Shown here: piece by piece, positions 6,207 to 12,927 of the stretch | Position numbering within the stretch: the first letter of the stretch is position 1 | Layout of the letters: the number at the start of each line of letters is the position of its first letter | From: a virus | Virus record (IMG/VR): IMGVR_UViG_3300046557_000370 | Location: 1 to 35,303 of that record | Direction: 5' to 3' (one strand) | DNA length: 35,303 nucleotides | Notes under the pieces: generated by a model | What the model was told of the DNA's origin: nothing | The model's input: only the letters and a program-made list of their open reading frames with translations | The model's database searches: none | Position numbers and translations under genes: made by a program

Positions 6207-7102
6207 CCACCACCACGGACGCGCCGACGCTGGAGTTCGAGGACTTCGCGGTGACCGGCCCCGGCGTCTACGACATCCCCGAGGACGTGTACCACGCCGA
6301 CCCGGTCCCCGGCGGCTCGCTATCCAGCACCGGCGCCCGGCTGCTCATCGAGCCCGCCGGCCCGGCGAAGTTCGATTGGGCCCGGCGTCACAACAAGCTG
6401 CCGACCGAGGCCATGGAGTTCGGCACCGCCGCGCACCACCAGATCCTTGGCACCGGCGCGGAAGTGGTGCCGATCGAGGCCGAGAACTACCAGACAAAGA
6501 AGGCACAGCAGGCCCGCGACGAAGCCCGCGAACGCGGTGCGGTGCCGATGCTGCCGCACCAGCTCGACGCACTCGGCGCCATGGCGAAGGTGCTCCGCGA
6601 GCACCCGCTGGCCTCGGCGCTGCTCACCGGCTGGGGCCGTCCGGAGCAGTCCGCGTTCTGGCGCGACAAGGAGACGGGCGTCATCTGCCGGTCCCGGTAC
6701 GACGTGTTCCCGACCGGCAAGACCGTCCTGGGGCGCGTGCTGGTACCGGACTACAAGACCGCGAAGGACGCCGGCCCGGAGGCTTTCGCCAAGGCCGTGA
6801 ACGAGCGCGGATACCACCAGCAGGCGCCGTTCTACCTGGACGGGCTGCGTGCGCTCGGGCTGGCTGATGAGGATGCGGCGTTCGCGTTCGTCGTGCAGGA
6901 GAAGACTCCGCCGTACCTGGTGGCCGTCTACCAGCTCGACGCCGCCGCGCTGATGATCGGCGCCTACCGCAACCGCAAGGCCCTGCGCACCTACGCCGAG
7001 TGCACCGCTTCCGGGCGCTGGCCCGGCTACTCCGAAGACATCGAGACCGTGAGCCTGCCCGCGTGGGTGGAGAAGCGCGCATGGGAGGACGAGGAACTGT
7101 GA
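6203..7102 (+). CDS. RecE-like PD-(D/E)XK exonuclease
   Basis: A 299-aa protein of the phage PD-(D/E)XK exonuclease type (YqaJ/RecE-like, DUF3799 group). Visible features are the G-T-A-A-H-H motif (residues 75-80), an acidic pair near Asp167, the catalytic V-P-D-Y-K-T (Asp183, Lys185) and the helix with Y-H-Q-Q-A-P-F-Y (204-211). It would resect double-stranded ends to give 3' single strands. It lies directly upstream of a RecT-like gene with a 4-base overlap, the usual exonuclease-annealase pairing used in phage recombination and replication. Confidence 0.9.
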   Translation: MTTTTDAPTLEFEDFAVTGPGVYDIPEDVYHADPVPGGSLSSTGARLLIEPAGPAKFDWARRHNKLPTEAMEFGTAAHHQILGTGAEVVPIEAENYQTKKAQQARDEARERGAVPMLPHQLDALGAMAKVLREHPLASALLTGWGRPEQSAFWRDKETGVICRSRYDVFPTGKTVLGRVLVPDYKTAKDAGPEAFAKAVNERGYHQQAPFYLDGLRALGLADEDAAFAFVVQEKTPPYLVAVYQLDAAALMIGAYRNRKALRTYAECTASGRWPGYSEDIETVSLPAWVEKRAWEDEEL

Positions 7103-7932
7103 CCGAGATCGCCATCCACGAGAGCAACGCGCCCGCCGAGATCGTGCGGCAGATGCCCGCTCCGTCGCCGCTGACGCTGTGGGCCGCCGAGGCACACGAG
7201 GCCAGCATGGTTGCCAAGGCGCTGGCCCGGACCTCGTTCGTACCCGCCAGCATGCGCGGCCGGGACAACGACCCCGACAAGGCCAACGAGATCACCATCG
7301 GGAACGTCACTGCGGCGATCCTCACCGGCCAGGAACTCGGACTGCCGCCGATGGCTGCGCTCCGCTCCATGGACATCATCCAAGGCGTCCCGGGGCTGCG
7401 GGCGCACGCCATGCGCGGACTGGTCCAGTCCCGTGGCCACAAGGTGCAACTCGTCGGAAAGCCGACGACGACGCTCGTCGTGATGCGCGGCAAGCGCAGG
7501 GGGGAGCGCGAGTGGCAGGAAGTCGAGTGGACCATCGAGCGCGCTCGCCTGCTCGGCCTGACCGGCAAGGACCAGTGGAAGAAGCAGCCGCTGACCATGC
7601 TGATCGCCCGAGCGACGGGCGAGATCTGCCGCCTCGTCGCCTCCGACGTGCTGCATGCGGCGCCGTACTGTGCCGAGGAGCTCGACACCTTCACGGGGGC
7701 TGTGACCGGCTCCGCTGCGGCGTCAGTGACGACCGAGGAGATCCTGGGCGCCATCGAGCCGACCGCAGTCATCCCGGCGGCCAGCGCCGAGGCAGACCTC
7801 GACGAGTACGACGGCCAGAACGAGGACGACGTACTGGTGCACGACGACCATCCGGACGGCCAGTACGACCCATGGTGCCGCGCGTGCACCGCCGAGTCCG
7901 CCGCCGCTGACCGGGAGGCGAACGCGCGATGA
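7099..7932 (+). CDS. recT: RecT-like single-strand annealing protein
   Basis: A 277-aa protein from the GTG overlapping the exonuclease stop. The core (about 20-200) has the phage RecT features G-Q-E-L-G-L-P-P-M-A-A-L-R and G-V-P-G-L-R-A-H-A-M-R, which bind single-stranded DNA and promote annealing. The C-terminal 70 residues are acidic and variable, with one C-x2-C near the end, fitting a protein-contact tail. It works with the adjacent exonuclease in homologous recombination. Confidence 0.9.
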   Translation: MTEIAIHESNAPAEIVRQMPAPSPLTLWAAEAHEASMVAKALARTSFVPASMRGRDNDPDKANEITIGNVTAAILTGQELGLPPMAALRSMDIIQGVPGLRAHAMRGLVQSRGHKVQLVGKPTTTLVVMRGKRRGEREWQEVEWTIERARLLGLTGKDQWKKQPLTMLIARATGEICRLVASDVLHAAPYCAEELDTFTGAVTGSAAASVTTEEILGAIEPTAVIPAASAEADLDEYDGQNEDDVLVHDDHPDGQYDPWCRACTAESAAADREANAR

Positions 7933-8360
7933 CACGCCGCCTGCTCTCCCTTATCGAGCTGACCCTCTTCACCGAAGCCCTCGCCTTCGCGCTCGGGCTG
8001 CTCGCACACGCCGCCAACGTCGGCCACGCACAGTGGGCCGACCCGGCGATGGCCGGCGTCGTCACCGCCCTGTCGCTGCTGGTGCCGACGACGCTCGCGG
8101 CGCTGCTGCGGGCTGCGTGGCTCGGCACCCCGCCGATGCTGCGGGCTGTCCGGGGCCGCGTGCACGACTGGCGGCAGTGGCGCGGTATCCAGCGCGTCGA
8201 TGCGGCTCCGGTGCGTCCGGTGCGGGACACGATGGCTGTGCGGCCACGCGCCGCGCACGCCGCACACGCCGCACAGCCTGCGCGCGACGGGCTGACGCAG
8301 GCGATGCCGGTCGCCGAGGCGGGACTGTGGCGGCCACGCGCGGTCGGAGGTGGGAGGTGA
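7929..8360 (+). CDS. Membrane protein with two predicted helices, 143 aa
   Basis: Residues about 8-30 and 42-65 are hydrophobic stretches typical of membrane helices. The remainder is basic and Pro/Ala-rich, with an H-A-A-H-A-A-Q repeat coded by repeated CACGCCGCA. It is probably an inner-membrane protein with a cytoplasmic tail. It lies between the recombination and methylation genes with 4-base overlaps. A superinfection-exclusion role is possible but only a guess. Confidence 0.75.
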   Translation: MTRRLLSLIELTLFTEALAFALGLLAHAANVGHAQWADPAMAGVVTALSLLVPTTLAALLRAAWLGTPPMLRAVRGRVHDWRQWRGIQRVDAAPVRPVRDTMAVRPRAAHAAHAAQPARDGLTQAMPVAEAGLWRPRAVGGGR

Positions 8361-9325
8361 ACGGCTTCAAGTCCATCGAGCTCTGCGCCGGTGCAGGCGG
8401 ACAGGCCCTCGGCCTGGAACGCGCAGGCTTCAGGCACTCCCTTCTCGTCGAGAACGACCCGGATGCCTGCGCCACGCTGCGGCTGAACCGCCGGGAGTGG
8501 AGAGTCTTCGAGACGGACGTCCGCAGCCTGCGTGTCGCAGAGCGCTTCGATTGCCGGAACGTCGACCTGCTCGCCGCCGGCGTGCCGTGCCCGCCGTTCA
8601 GCATCGCCGGACAGCAGCTCGGCGCCGACGACGAGCGGGACCTGTTCCCGGCGCTGCTGCGGCTCGTCGGCGAGATCCGGCCGTCCGCGGTGATGGTAGA
8701 GAACGTCAAGGGCCTGCTCCAAGCCCGGTTCGCCGGGTACCGCGGGCAGATTCTCCAGCAGCTCAAAGAGCTCGGCTACGTCCCGGTGATGTGGGAGGTG
8801 CTGTACGCCGCGGACTACGGCGTGCCGCAGCTCCGCCCGCGCTCGGTGCTGGTGGCGCTGCTGCCGCAGTTCGCCGACGCGTGGGTGCCGCCGCAGCCGT
8901 CCGGGGCGCGGGTGACCGTTGCCGAGGCGCTGGCGGAGTCGATGCACGGGCGCGGCCTGCACCATGCGGAGCTGGCTGCGTGGGCGACGAAGGCCTGGGC
9001 GGTTGCCCCGACGCTAGTCGGAGGCTCGAAGAAGCACGGCGGCCCGGACCTCGGCCCGACACGTGCCCGGGCCCGGTGGGCCGAGCTGGGCGTAGACGGC
9101 GGCAGCGTCGCCGACGACAAGGAGCCCGCGACGCTCGACGGGCCCAAGGGCCTCGGCCCGCGGCTGACGGTCGAGCAGTGCGCGATCATCCAGGGCTTCC
9201 CACCCGAGTGGCAGTTCGCCGGCAAGAAGACCGCACGTTACCGGCAGGTAGGGAACGCCTTTCCTCCGCCGGTTGCGCAGGCAGTCGCCGAGCGGATCGC
9301 TGCGGCGCTCAGGAGGCCCCGATGA
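8357..9325 (+). CDS. C5-cytosine DNA methyltransferase
   Basis: A 322-aa protein from the GTG with GGAGG directly upstream. All key motifs are visible: motif I S-I-E-L-C-A-G-A-G-G (S-adenosylmethionine binding), motif IV G-V-P-C-P-P-F-S with catalytic Cys78, motif VI E-N-V (115-117), motif VIII Y-G-V-P-Q-L-R-P-R, and motif X R-Y-R-Q-V-G-N-A-F-P-P. The target-recognition part is short. No restriction enzyme is nearby, so it is an orphan methylase, probably protecting phage DNA from host restriction. Confidence 0.95.
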   Translation: MNGFKSIELCAGAGGQALGLERAGFRHSLLVENDPDACATLRLNRREWRVFETDVRSLRVAERFDCRNVDLLAAGVPCPPFSIAGQQLGADDERDLFPALLRLVGEIRPSAVMVENVKGLLQARFAGYRGQILQQLKELGYVPVMWEVLYAADYGVPQLRPRSVLVALLPQFADAWVPPQPSGARVTVAEALAESMHGRGLHHAELAAWATKAWAVAPTLVGGSKKHGGPDLGPTRARARWAELGVDGGSVADDKEPATLDGPKGLGPRLTVEQCAIIQGFPPEWQFAGKKTARYRQVGNAFPPPVAQAVAERIAAALRRPR

Positions 9326-9681
9326 CTCGCCCCGGCCCCGACACCCTTCTCCAACCCCTCTTTGAGGAGACCCCCGTGCCCCCGTCCATCCGCCCTCCGC
9401 TCGGTGCCCCGAAGTCCTGGGAGCGCATCATCGTCACCCGCGCGCAGCTCCAGTGCGAGTGCGCCGGCCAGTGCGGCGTGACGCACAAGCAGACCGCGGG
9501 CCGCTGTCCGCGCCGCCATGAGGGCCGCCACAACAAGCGCACCACGCTCCTCGTCGTCGCGCCCCGGCCCGAGCTGCTCGCGCTGCCGCTGCACAAGGTG
9601 GTGGCGCTGCCGGACGACAAGCTCATGGCCTGGTGCGGCGAGTGCGAGACCCGCGCGAAGAAGCTGGCGGCCACCCAATGA
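9322..9681 (+). CDS. Hypothetical zinc-binding protein, 119 aa
   Basis: Starts at an ATG overlapping the methyltransferase stop. Residues 44-66 contain C-E-C-A-G-Q-C-G and R-C-P-R-R-H, and residues 105-108 add C-G-E-C, enough for one or two zinc sites. It is a small HNH-like or ribbon scaffold without a clear catalytic H-N-H. It resembles actinophage proteins with a C-x-C-x3-C-G start that are listed as hypothetical. Position suggests an accessory role in early DNA metabolism. Confidence 0.75.
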   Translation: MTRPGPDTLLQPLFEETPVPPSIRPPLGAPKSWERIIVTRAQLQCECAGQCGVTHKQTAGRCPRRHEGRHNKRTTLLVVAPRPELLALPLHKVVALPDDKLMAWCGECETRAKKLAATQ

Positions 9682-9887
9682 ACGCCGGACAGAAGGCCGC
9701 CGAGGGCTGGGGCCTGATTCGCCCCGGCGATCGCAAGGCGCACTACTACCGCGACGCCGAGTCGCTGTGCCGCCGCGTGGGCTTCTACTTCAGCCAGCTG
9801 GAGCCGGACACGTCGCCGAGCCGCGACGACTGCGCGGCCTGCCGCAAGGTACTGACGCGCGAGGCGGCGCGAACCGCACCCGCGTAG
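9678..9887 (+). CDS. Small zinc-motif protein, 69 aa
   Basis: Starts at an ATG overlapping the previous stop. H-Y-Y-R-D ... L-C, then D-D-C-A-A-C-R, forms a His/Cys site of a type common in small actinophage proteins. It is the last gene before the hairpin-rich stretch at 9888-10113, so the transcript may end or be processed there. Confidence 0.75.
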   Translation: MNAGQKAAEGWGLIRPGDRKAHYYRDAESLCRRVGFYFSQLEPDTSPSRDDCAACRKVLTREAARTAPA

Positions 9888-9889
9888 AG

Positions 9890-10080
9890 ACCGCCGCCGC
9901 GCCCACGCCGGTACCTCCCGGCACGTCGCGGCGGTGCTAGGGCCGGCTGCTCACCCCCTGGCAGCCGATGGTCCTAGCGGCCCGGTGCCGCCTGGAAAGC
10001 GGTGCCGGGCAATGGACCGGCCGATGTGGCTCCGTCGGCGTTGAGGCCGCCTCGCTCGCCGAGGGTCGAGCGAGGCGGCC
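9890..10080 (+). ncRNA. Candidate structured RNA of consecutive hairpins
   Basis: No gene lies here. On the plus strand at least five hairpins follow with 1-5-base linkers. They are: 9890-9935 (outer ACCGCCGC/GCGGCGGT, inner GCCGG/CCGGC); 9937-9977 (CTAGG/CCTAG then CGGCTGC/GCAGCCG); 9980-10010 (GCCCGG/CCGGGC and CCGC/GCGG); about 10020-10039 (GCCGA/TCGGC); and 10045-10080 (14-bp perfect stem). This could be a phage non-coding RNA, a leader element for the next gene, or a processing/termination region. It does not fold as a tRNA. Confidence 0.5.
10045..10080 (+). terminator. Perfect 14-bp hairpin, terminator-like
   Basis: Arms GGCCGCCTCGCTCG and CGAGCGAGGCGGCC with an 8-base loop. It is the strongest stem in the gene-free stretch and sits 33 bases before the next start. 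There is no T-run, so it is either a high-GC terminator or a stabilising 3' end of the structured RNA. Confidence 0.6.
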
Positions 10081-10113
10081 GACCAACACAGACTTCGAGA
10101 ACAGGACATAGCG

Positions 10114-10530
10114 ATGGCTACACCGAACGTGGCGCTGCTGAAGCAGACGCTGGAGCGCATCAAGAACAACCCCGAGACCTGGGACCAGGCCAACTGGTGC
10201 GGGACCGCCCAGTGCTTCGCCGGATGGGCCGTGACGCTGGCCGGGATGCGCGCGAACATCCTCCGCGAAACCGTCGCCGTCGATGACATGCCGAACGAGC
10301 TGGCGACAGCGGTTGGTCCCGACGTCGAGGAGATCTCGGTGCGGGAAGCGGCCGTCATCGCGCTGGGCATCGCGGACGTCGAGTTGCCCGACGTCGACGA
10401 CGAGTGGCCCGACGTCGAGCCCGAGCTGATTTCGGCAGCTTCGGTCCTGTTCTACTCGGGCAACACGCTGGAGGACCTGGAGCAGTACGTCGCCGAGCTG
10501 TGCGGCGAGTCCGCCGAGGCCACCCCGTGA
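10114..10530 (+). CDS. Hypothetical actinophage-type protein, 138 aa
   Basis: The ATG at 10114 has AGGA upstream. The protein begins with a helix containing L-K-Q-T-L-E-R-I-K-N-N-P-E-T-W, followed by W-C-G-T-A-Q-C-F-A-G-W-A-V. This pattern recurs in hypothetical proteins of actinobacterial genomes and phages. The middle is acidic. No enzyme motif is seen. It starts a new run of overlapped genes after the hairpin region. Confidence 0.8.
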   Translation: MATPNVALLKQTLERIKNNPETWDQANWCGTAQCFAGWAVTLAGMRANILRETVAVDDMPNELATAVGPDVEEISVREAAVIALGIADVELPDVDDEWPDVEPELISAASVLFYSGNTLEDLEQYVAELCGESAEATP

Positions 10531-10700
10531 CCGCCCGCGCCGAGCTGATCACCTGGTGCCGGATCTTCGCTACCGGCCCGGCCTGCGCCAAGCCGTGCGA
10601 CGACTGCCGCCGCACCAGCGCCCTCAACGCCAAGATGCCCGATGACCTGCGGGTCACGCTGGCTGCCGCCAAGGCTGAACGCGAAGGAACCTCCCCGTGA
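10527..10700 (+). CDS. Small Cys-rich protein, 57 aa
   Basis: Starts at a GTG overlapping the previous stop. Four Cys (W-C, A-C, P-C, D-D-C) within 25 residues could bind zinc. It starts V-T-A-R-A-E, like the 75-aa protein at 14513 (M-T-A-R-A-E), a weak hint of a shared origin. Unknown function. Confidence 0.7.
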   Translation: MTARAELITWCRIFATGPACAKPCDDCRRTSALNAKMPDDLRVTLAAAKAEREGTSP

Positions 10701-10942
10701 GCGCCCCCCTGATCATCGTCGCGCACCCTGCCGATCCGCCCGCCGTCACCGCCCGCAGAGCCGACCGCGCGCTGGAGGGCTCCGGCGTCCACGTCTGGTA
10801 TGACTCCGACAGCAACACCGTGTGGATCATGGGGCGCAACAGGGCCATCGGCGACGCCGAGCCCTTCGGGCCGGGGCAGCAGCTGGTCGTGGAGAGCGGC
10901 GGCGCGTGGCGGATCGAGGACGTGCCGGCGGTGACGTCGTGA
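10697..10942 (+). CDS. Hypothetical protein, 81 aa
   Basis: GTG start overlapping the previous stop. A mainly beta protein (P-L-I-I-V-A-H, V-W-Y-D-S, V-W-I-M-G strands) with no Cys and no known motif. Kept because of codon bias and overlaps on both sides. Confidence 0.7.
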   Translation: MSAPLIIVAHPADPPAVTARRADRALEGSGVHVWYDSDSNTVWIMGRNRAIGDAEPFGPGQQLVVESGGAWRIEDVPAVTS

Positions 10943-11364
10943 GCCGCGGACCCGAACACGGCACCCTCGCCGGCCACGAACGCCACCGACGCGCCAAGGA
11001 GCCGTCGTGCGACCTGTGCATGGCGGCGAAGCGCGGCTACCAGCTCGGAATGCGGCGGCGTAAGGAGAGCGCGCCGGGAATGCCGGACGAGCTCACCGCA
11101 GCGCTGCTGGCAGCTTGCCGGGCGATCGTGCTGTGTCGGCCGACGCCGCATATCCGGGAGCTGGCTGCGCACGCGCTGCGGACCGCAGCTCGGCAGGGAC
11201 CGCGGTACGGGCTCGCCGAGTGCGGCACCCACACCGGATACCAGGCGCACCGCGCCAAGGGCGAGGAGGTCTGCGAGCCGTGCCGGCTGGCGAACGTGCA
11301 GGCGAGCCGGGACAGGCGGGCGGAAGAAGCCCGGAAGCTCCACGCCAGGAAGGAGGCCGCGTGA
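10939..11364 (+). CDS. Protein with two CGT-type zinc modules, 141 aa
   Basis: Starts at a GTG overlapping the previous stop. It contains the module C-G-T-x2-[AG]-[YH]-x2-H-x7-C-x2-C twice. The N-terminal copy has His in place of the first Cys; the copy at about residues 95-115 is complete. The module's Cys-His-Cys-Cys set would hold one zinc. The segment between is helical. It is first of four consecutive genes built on the same module, so the cluster probably arose by duplication. The likely role is nucleic-acid or protein binding. Confidence 0.8.
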   Translation: MSRGPEHGTLAGHERHRRAKEPSCDLCMAAKRGYQLGMRRRKESAPGMPDELTAALLAACRAIVLCRPTPHIRELAAHALRTAARQGPRYGLAECGTHTGYQAHRAKGEEVCEPCRLANVQASRDRRAEEARKLHARKEAA

Positions 11365-11687
11365 TGGCCCAGGAGCTACAGCCTTGCGGCACCCCGGCCG
11401 CCTACCGCCGCCACCTGGCCCGCGGCGAGCCGACGTGCGAGGCCTGCTGCGCGGCCATGGCCGACCGGCAGCGCCAGTACCGGCCGGTGCCGACGATCCG
11501 CGGCCCCTACGGCAAGCCGCAGTGCGGCACGGACAGCGGGCACCAGGTGCACAAGCGGCGGCGTGAGACGCCGTGCGAGCCCTGCCGCGAAGCGCACCGG
11601 GCGTATCAGCAGCAGTGGCGTGCCGAGCGGCGGCGACGCGAGAGGTTCGAGCAGATGCTCGCCGAAGCGTGGATGGAGACAGCGTGA
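11364..11687 (+). CDS. Protein with two CGT-type zinc modules, 107 aa
   Basis: Starts at the ATG just after the previous stop (TGATG); an in-frame GTG at 11361 is also possible. It has two complete copies of the Cys-His-Cys-Cys module, near residues 8-28 and 53-73, each followed by a basic, Arg-rich helix (Y-Q-Q-Q-W-R-A-E-R-R). The pairing of a zinc knuckle with a basic helix suggests DNA or RNA binding. Confidence 0.8.
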   Translation: MAQELQPCGTPAAYRRHLARGEPTCEACCAAMADRQRQYRPVPTIRGPYGKPQCGTDSGHQVHKRRRETPCEPCREAHRAYQQQWRAERRRRERFEQMLAEAWMETA

Positions 11688-11956
11688 TGACCCGCGAACT
11701 GAAGCCGTGCGGCACGAACGCCGCCTACATCCGGCACGTCCGGCGCAACGAGCCGACGTGCCAGCCGTGCCGGGAAGCCCACGCCGAGTACAACCGCGAG
11801 CACGAGGACGGCGGCCGGCCACGCGGCGAAGCCAAGTGCGGGACGCAGGCCGGCTACGACAAGCACCTGCGGCGCAGGCAGGAGACGTGCGCGGAATGCA
11901 GGGCCGCGCACAGCAAGCACGTGGGCAAGTACGCCAAGGCCGCGAGGGCCGCCTGA
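11687..11956 (+). CDS. Protein with two CGT-type zinc modules, 89 aa
   Basis: The ATG follows the previous stop as TGATG (in-frame GTG at 11684). It has two full modules: P-C-G-T-N-A-A-Y-I-R-H with C-Q-P-C, and K-C-G-T-Q-A-G-Y-D-K-H with C-A-E-C, each followed by a helix. It is closely similar to its upstream neighbour, pointing to tandem duplication. Confidence 0.8.
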   Translation: MTRELKPCGTNAAYIRHVRRNEPTCQPCREAHAEYNREHEDGGRPRGEAKCGTQAGYDKHLRRRQETCAECRAAHSKHVGKYAKAARAA

Positions 11957-12123
11957 TGCCCGCGCCGAGGAAGCCGCAGTTGTGCGCGACCGCCGCCGAC
12001 TACCGCGTTGCGGGCTACCACGTCGGGCGGTGTGCGGTGTGCGGGCAGCTGGCGCCGGTATACGGCGGGCGGCTCATCGCGCACCCGACGCTGCGGCGGC
12101 CGGCTGGGCAGGGGGCGGCGTGA
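11956..12123 (+). CDS. Degenerate CGT-type zinc module protein, 55 aa
   Basis: The ATG overlaps the previous stop by one base. It holds one altered copy of the module: L-C-A-T-A-A-D-Y-R-V-A ... C-A-V-C. The module His is replaced by Ala, though His and Cys nearby might substitute. It looks like a diverged or decaying last member of the array. Confidence 0.7.
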   Translation: MPAPRKPQLCATAADYRVAGYHVGRCAVCGQLAPVYGGRLIAHPTLRRPAGQGAA

Positions 12124-12434
12124 TGGTCGACGACCTGGCCGACCGGGTTTACGACGCCCTGGCCGAGTTCGCTGCCGACGATGCGATGAGTGGCTTCACC
12201 GTTCACCGTGGCAGCGATGGCACCGCGGCGGTGACGTTTCGTTCGGGCGCCGTTCCCGCGTATGCCTACGTGCTGCGGCAGACCCTGATGCCGTGGGCTG
12301 AGCGGCTCCGGGAGCGCGGCTTCGCGGTCGAGGTGCAACTGCGTGACGACCGCGGGGAGAAGGACGTACCGCAGTGGCTGAAGATCACGGGCTACCAGCT
12401 TGTGGCTGGCCCTGCCGACGGGGCCGCCGCGTGA
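12123..12434 (+). CDS. Hypothetical protein, 103 aa
   Basis: The ATG overlaps the previous stop. An acidic alpha/beta protein: an N-terminal helix (V-Y-D-A-L-A-E-F), two beta strands with G-T-A-A-V-T-F, a helix, then more strands. No Cys and no motif. It is the last gene of this run and converges on the minus-strand Phd-like gene 14 bases away. Confidence 0.75.
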   Translation: MVDDLADRVYDALAEFAADDAMSGFTVHRGSDGTAAVTFRSGAVPAYAYVLRQTLMPWAERLRERGFAVEVQLRDDRGEKDVPQWLKITGYQLVAGPADGAAA

Positions 12435-12448
12435 TCCCCGGTGCCGCG

Positions 12449-12709
12449 CTAGTCGGCGGACTCGCTGCTGGCGCGGCGCTGCTCGGCCTCGTAGCGCTCC
12501 AGGAACTCGGCGGGGTTGGCCTCGATGACGTCAAGGACCCACGCCGGGACCACGCCCATGACGGCCTTCCTGCGGTGGGTGATGCGCGTCAGCGGAAGCT
12601 CGCCGAGCTCGGGGCGCGACTGCCGGATCGTCTCGCTGATCTGGCCCAGCACCTTGTAGACGTCGCCGGTGGCGTACTCGGTCACGGTCACTTTGGGCTC
12701 CATGGTCAC
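12449..12709 (-). CDS. Phd/YefM-like antitoxin-fold protein, no toxin partner
   Basis: An 86-aa protein (84 from the ATG at 12703). Its order of elements matches the Phd/YefM antitoxin fold: a V-T-V-T-E-Y start, a helix, then L-T-R-I-T-H-R-R-K-A-V-M-G-V-V-P, the place where antitoxins carry G-K-P-V-A-V-L-V-P. The C-terminus is a charged helix, the usual toxin-binding part. No toxin gene is adjacent. The GTG at 12709 lies 6 bases after a TAAGAT -10 box, so the mRNA is probably leaderless. It is divergent from the replication initiator and could be an orphan antitoxin or a repurposed repressor. Confidence 0.6.
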   Translation of the reverse strand: MTMEPKVTVTEYATGDVYKVLGQISETIRQSRPELGELPLTRITHRRKAVMGVVPAWVLDVIEANPAEFLERYEAEQRRASSESAD

Positions 12710-12715
12710 GTCGGG

Positions 12716-12721
12716 ATCTTA
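12716..12721 (-). promoter_or_regulatory. -10 box of the Phd-like gene (leaderless)
   Basis: TAAGAT on the minus strand, six bases before the GTG start; there is no Shine-Dalgarno. A weak -35 (TGGTGT at about 12740-12745) is 18 bases away. The spacer contains the CATTCAG direct repeat. Confidence 0.5.
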
Positions 12722-12723
12722 CA

Positions 12724-12739
12724 CATTCAGATCATTCAG
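12724..12739. repeat. Direct repeat CATTCAG-AT-CATTCAG, candidate operator
   Basis: Two 7-base copies 9 bases apart sit between the -10 and -35 of the Phd-like gene. That is a position where a bound protein would block transcription, for example the gene's own product. Confidence 0.4.
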
Positions 12740-12762
12740 ACACCATAGTCGATAGTACCACG

Positions 12763-12779
12763 AAGTACTAGCAGTACTT
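12763..12779. promoter_or_regulatory. Perfect operator-like inverted repeat
   Basis: AAGTACT-AGC-AGTACTT, 7-bp arms around 3 bases, in the middle of the region between the Phd-like gene and the replication initiator. The size and shape fit a homodimeric repressor site. A further AGTAC occurs 9 bases upstream. Confidence 0.55.
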
Positions 12780-12797
12780 GCAAGACTTGGACTACAC

Positions 12798-12821
12798 GAA
12801 CTTCTTGAAGTCCGCTAGGAT
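12798..12821 (+). promoter_or_regulatory. Promoter region of the replication initiator with an overlapping dyad
   Basis: TAGGAT (12816-12821) is a good actinobacterial -10 box. The bases before it form the near-perfect dyad GAACTTC-TT-GAAGTCC (12798-12813), so a protein bound there would cover the spacer. The -35 is poor. The transcript would carry a leader of about 65-100 bases that includes the first iterons. Confidence 0.45.
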
Positions 12822-12877
12822 GGGTAGCGCACCGCACCACCAGTGAGCTGCACGTCCGCGCAAAACCGCAGGTCGCT

Positions 12878-12918
12878 ATAGCAACTTGCCAATGGCAACC
12901 GATGGCAAAGGATGGCAA
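12878..12918. repeat. Iteron-like repeats before the replication initiator
   Basis: ATAGCAACTTGCCA (12878-12891) is followed by three TGGCAA copies exactly 10 bases apart (12893, 12903, 12913). TTGCCA is the same hexamer inverted. The 14-base element recurs exactly at 13325-13338. Spacing of about one helical turn suggests binding of several copies of an initiator protein. Confidence 0.6.
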
Positions 12919-12927
12919 CCGAAAAAC

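Noticed and set aside
6681-8267. Minus-strand open frame of 528 codons
   Set aside because: It is antisense to the RecE-like, RecT-like and membrane protein genes; no recognisable protein features.
9890-10010. tRNA in the hairpin-rich stretch
   Set aside because: Stems do not form a cloverleaf with a 7-base anticodon loop and T-arm, and there is no CCA-compatible acceptor stem.
12886-12927. Earlier starts (TTG 12886, ATG 12892) for the initiator
   Set aside because: They would translate the iteron repeats, have no ribosome site, and family members normally begin at the M-A-W-A-R-L-D-D position.
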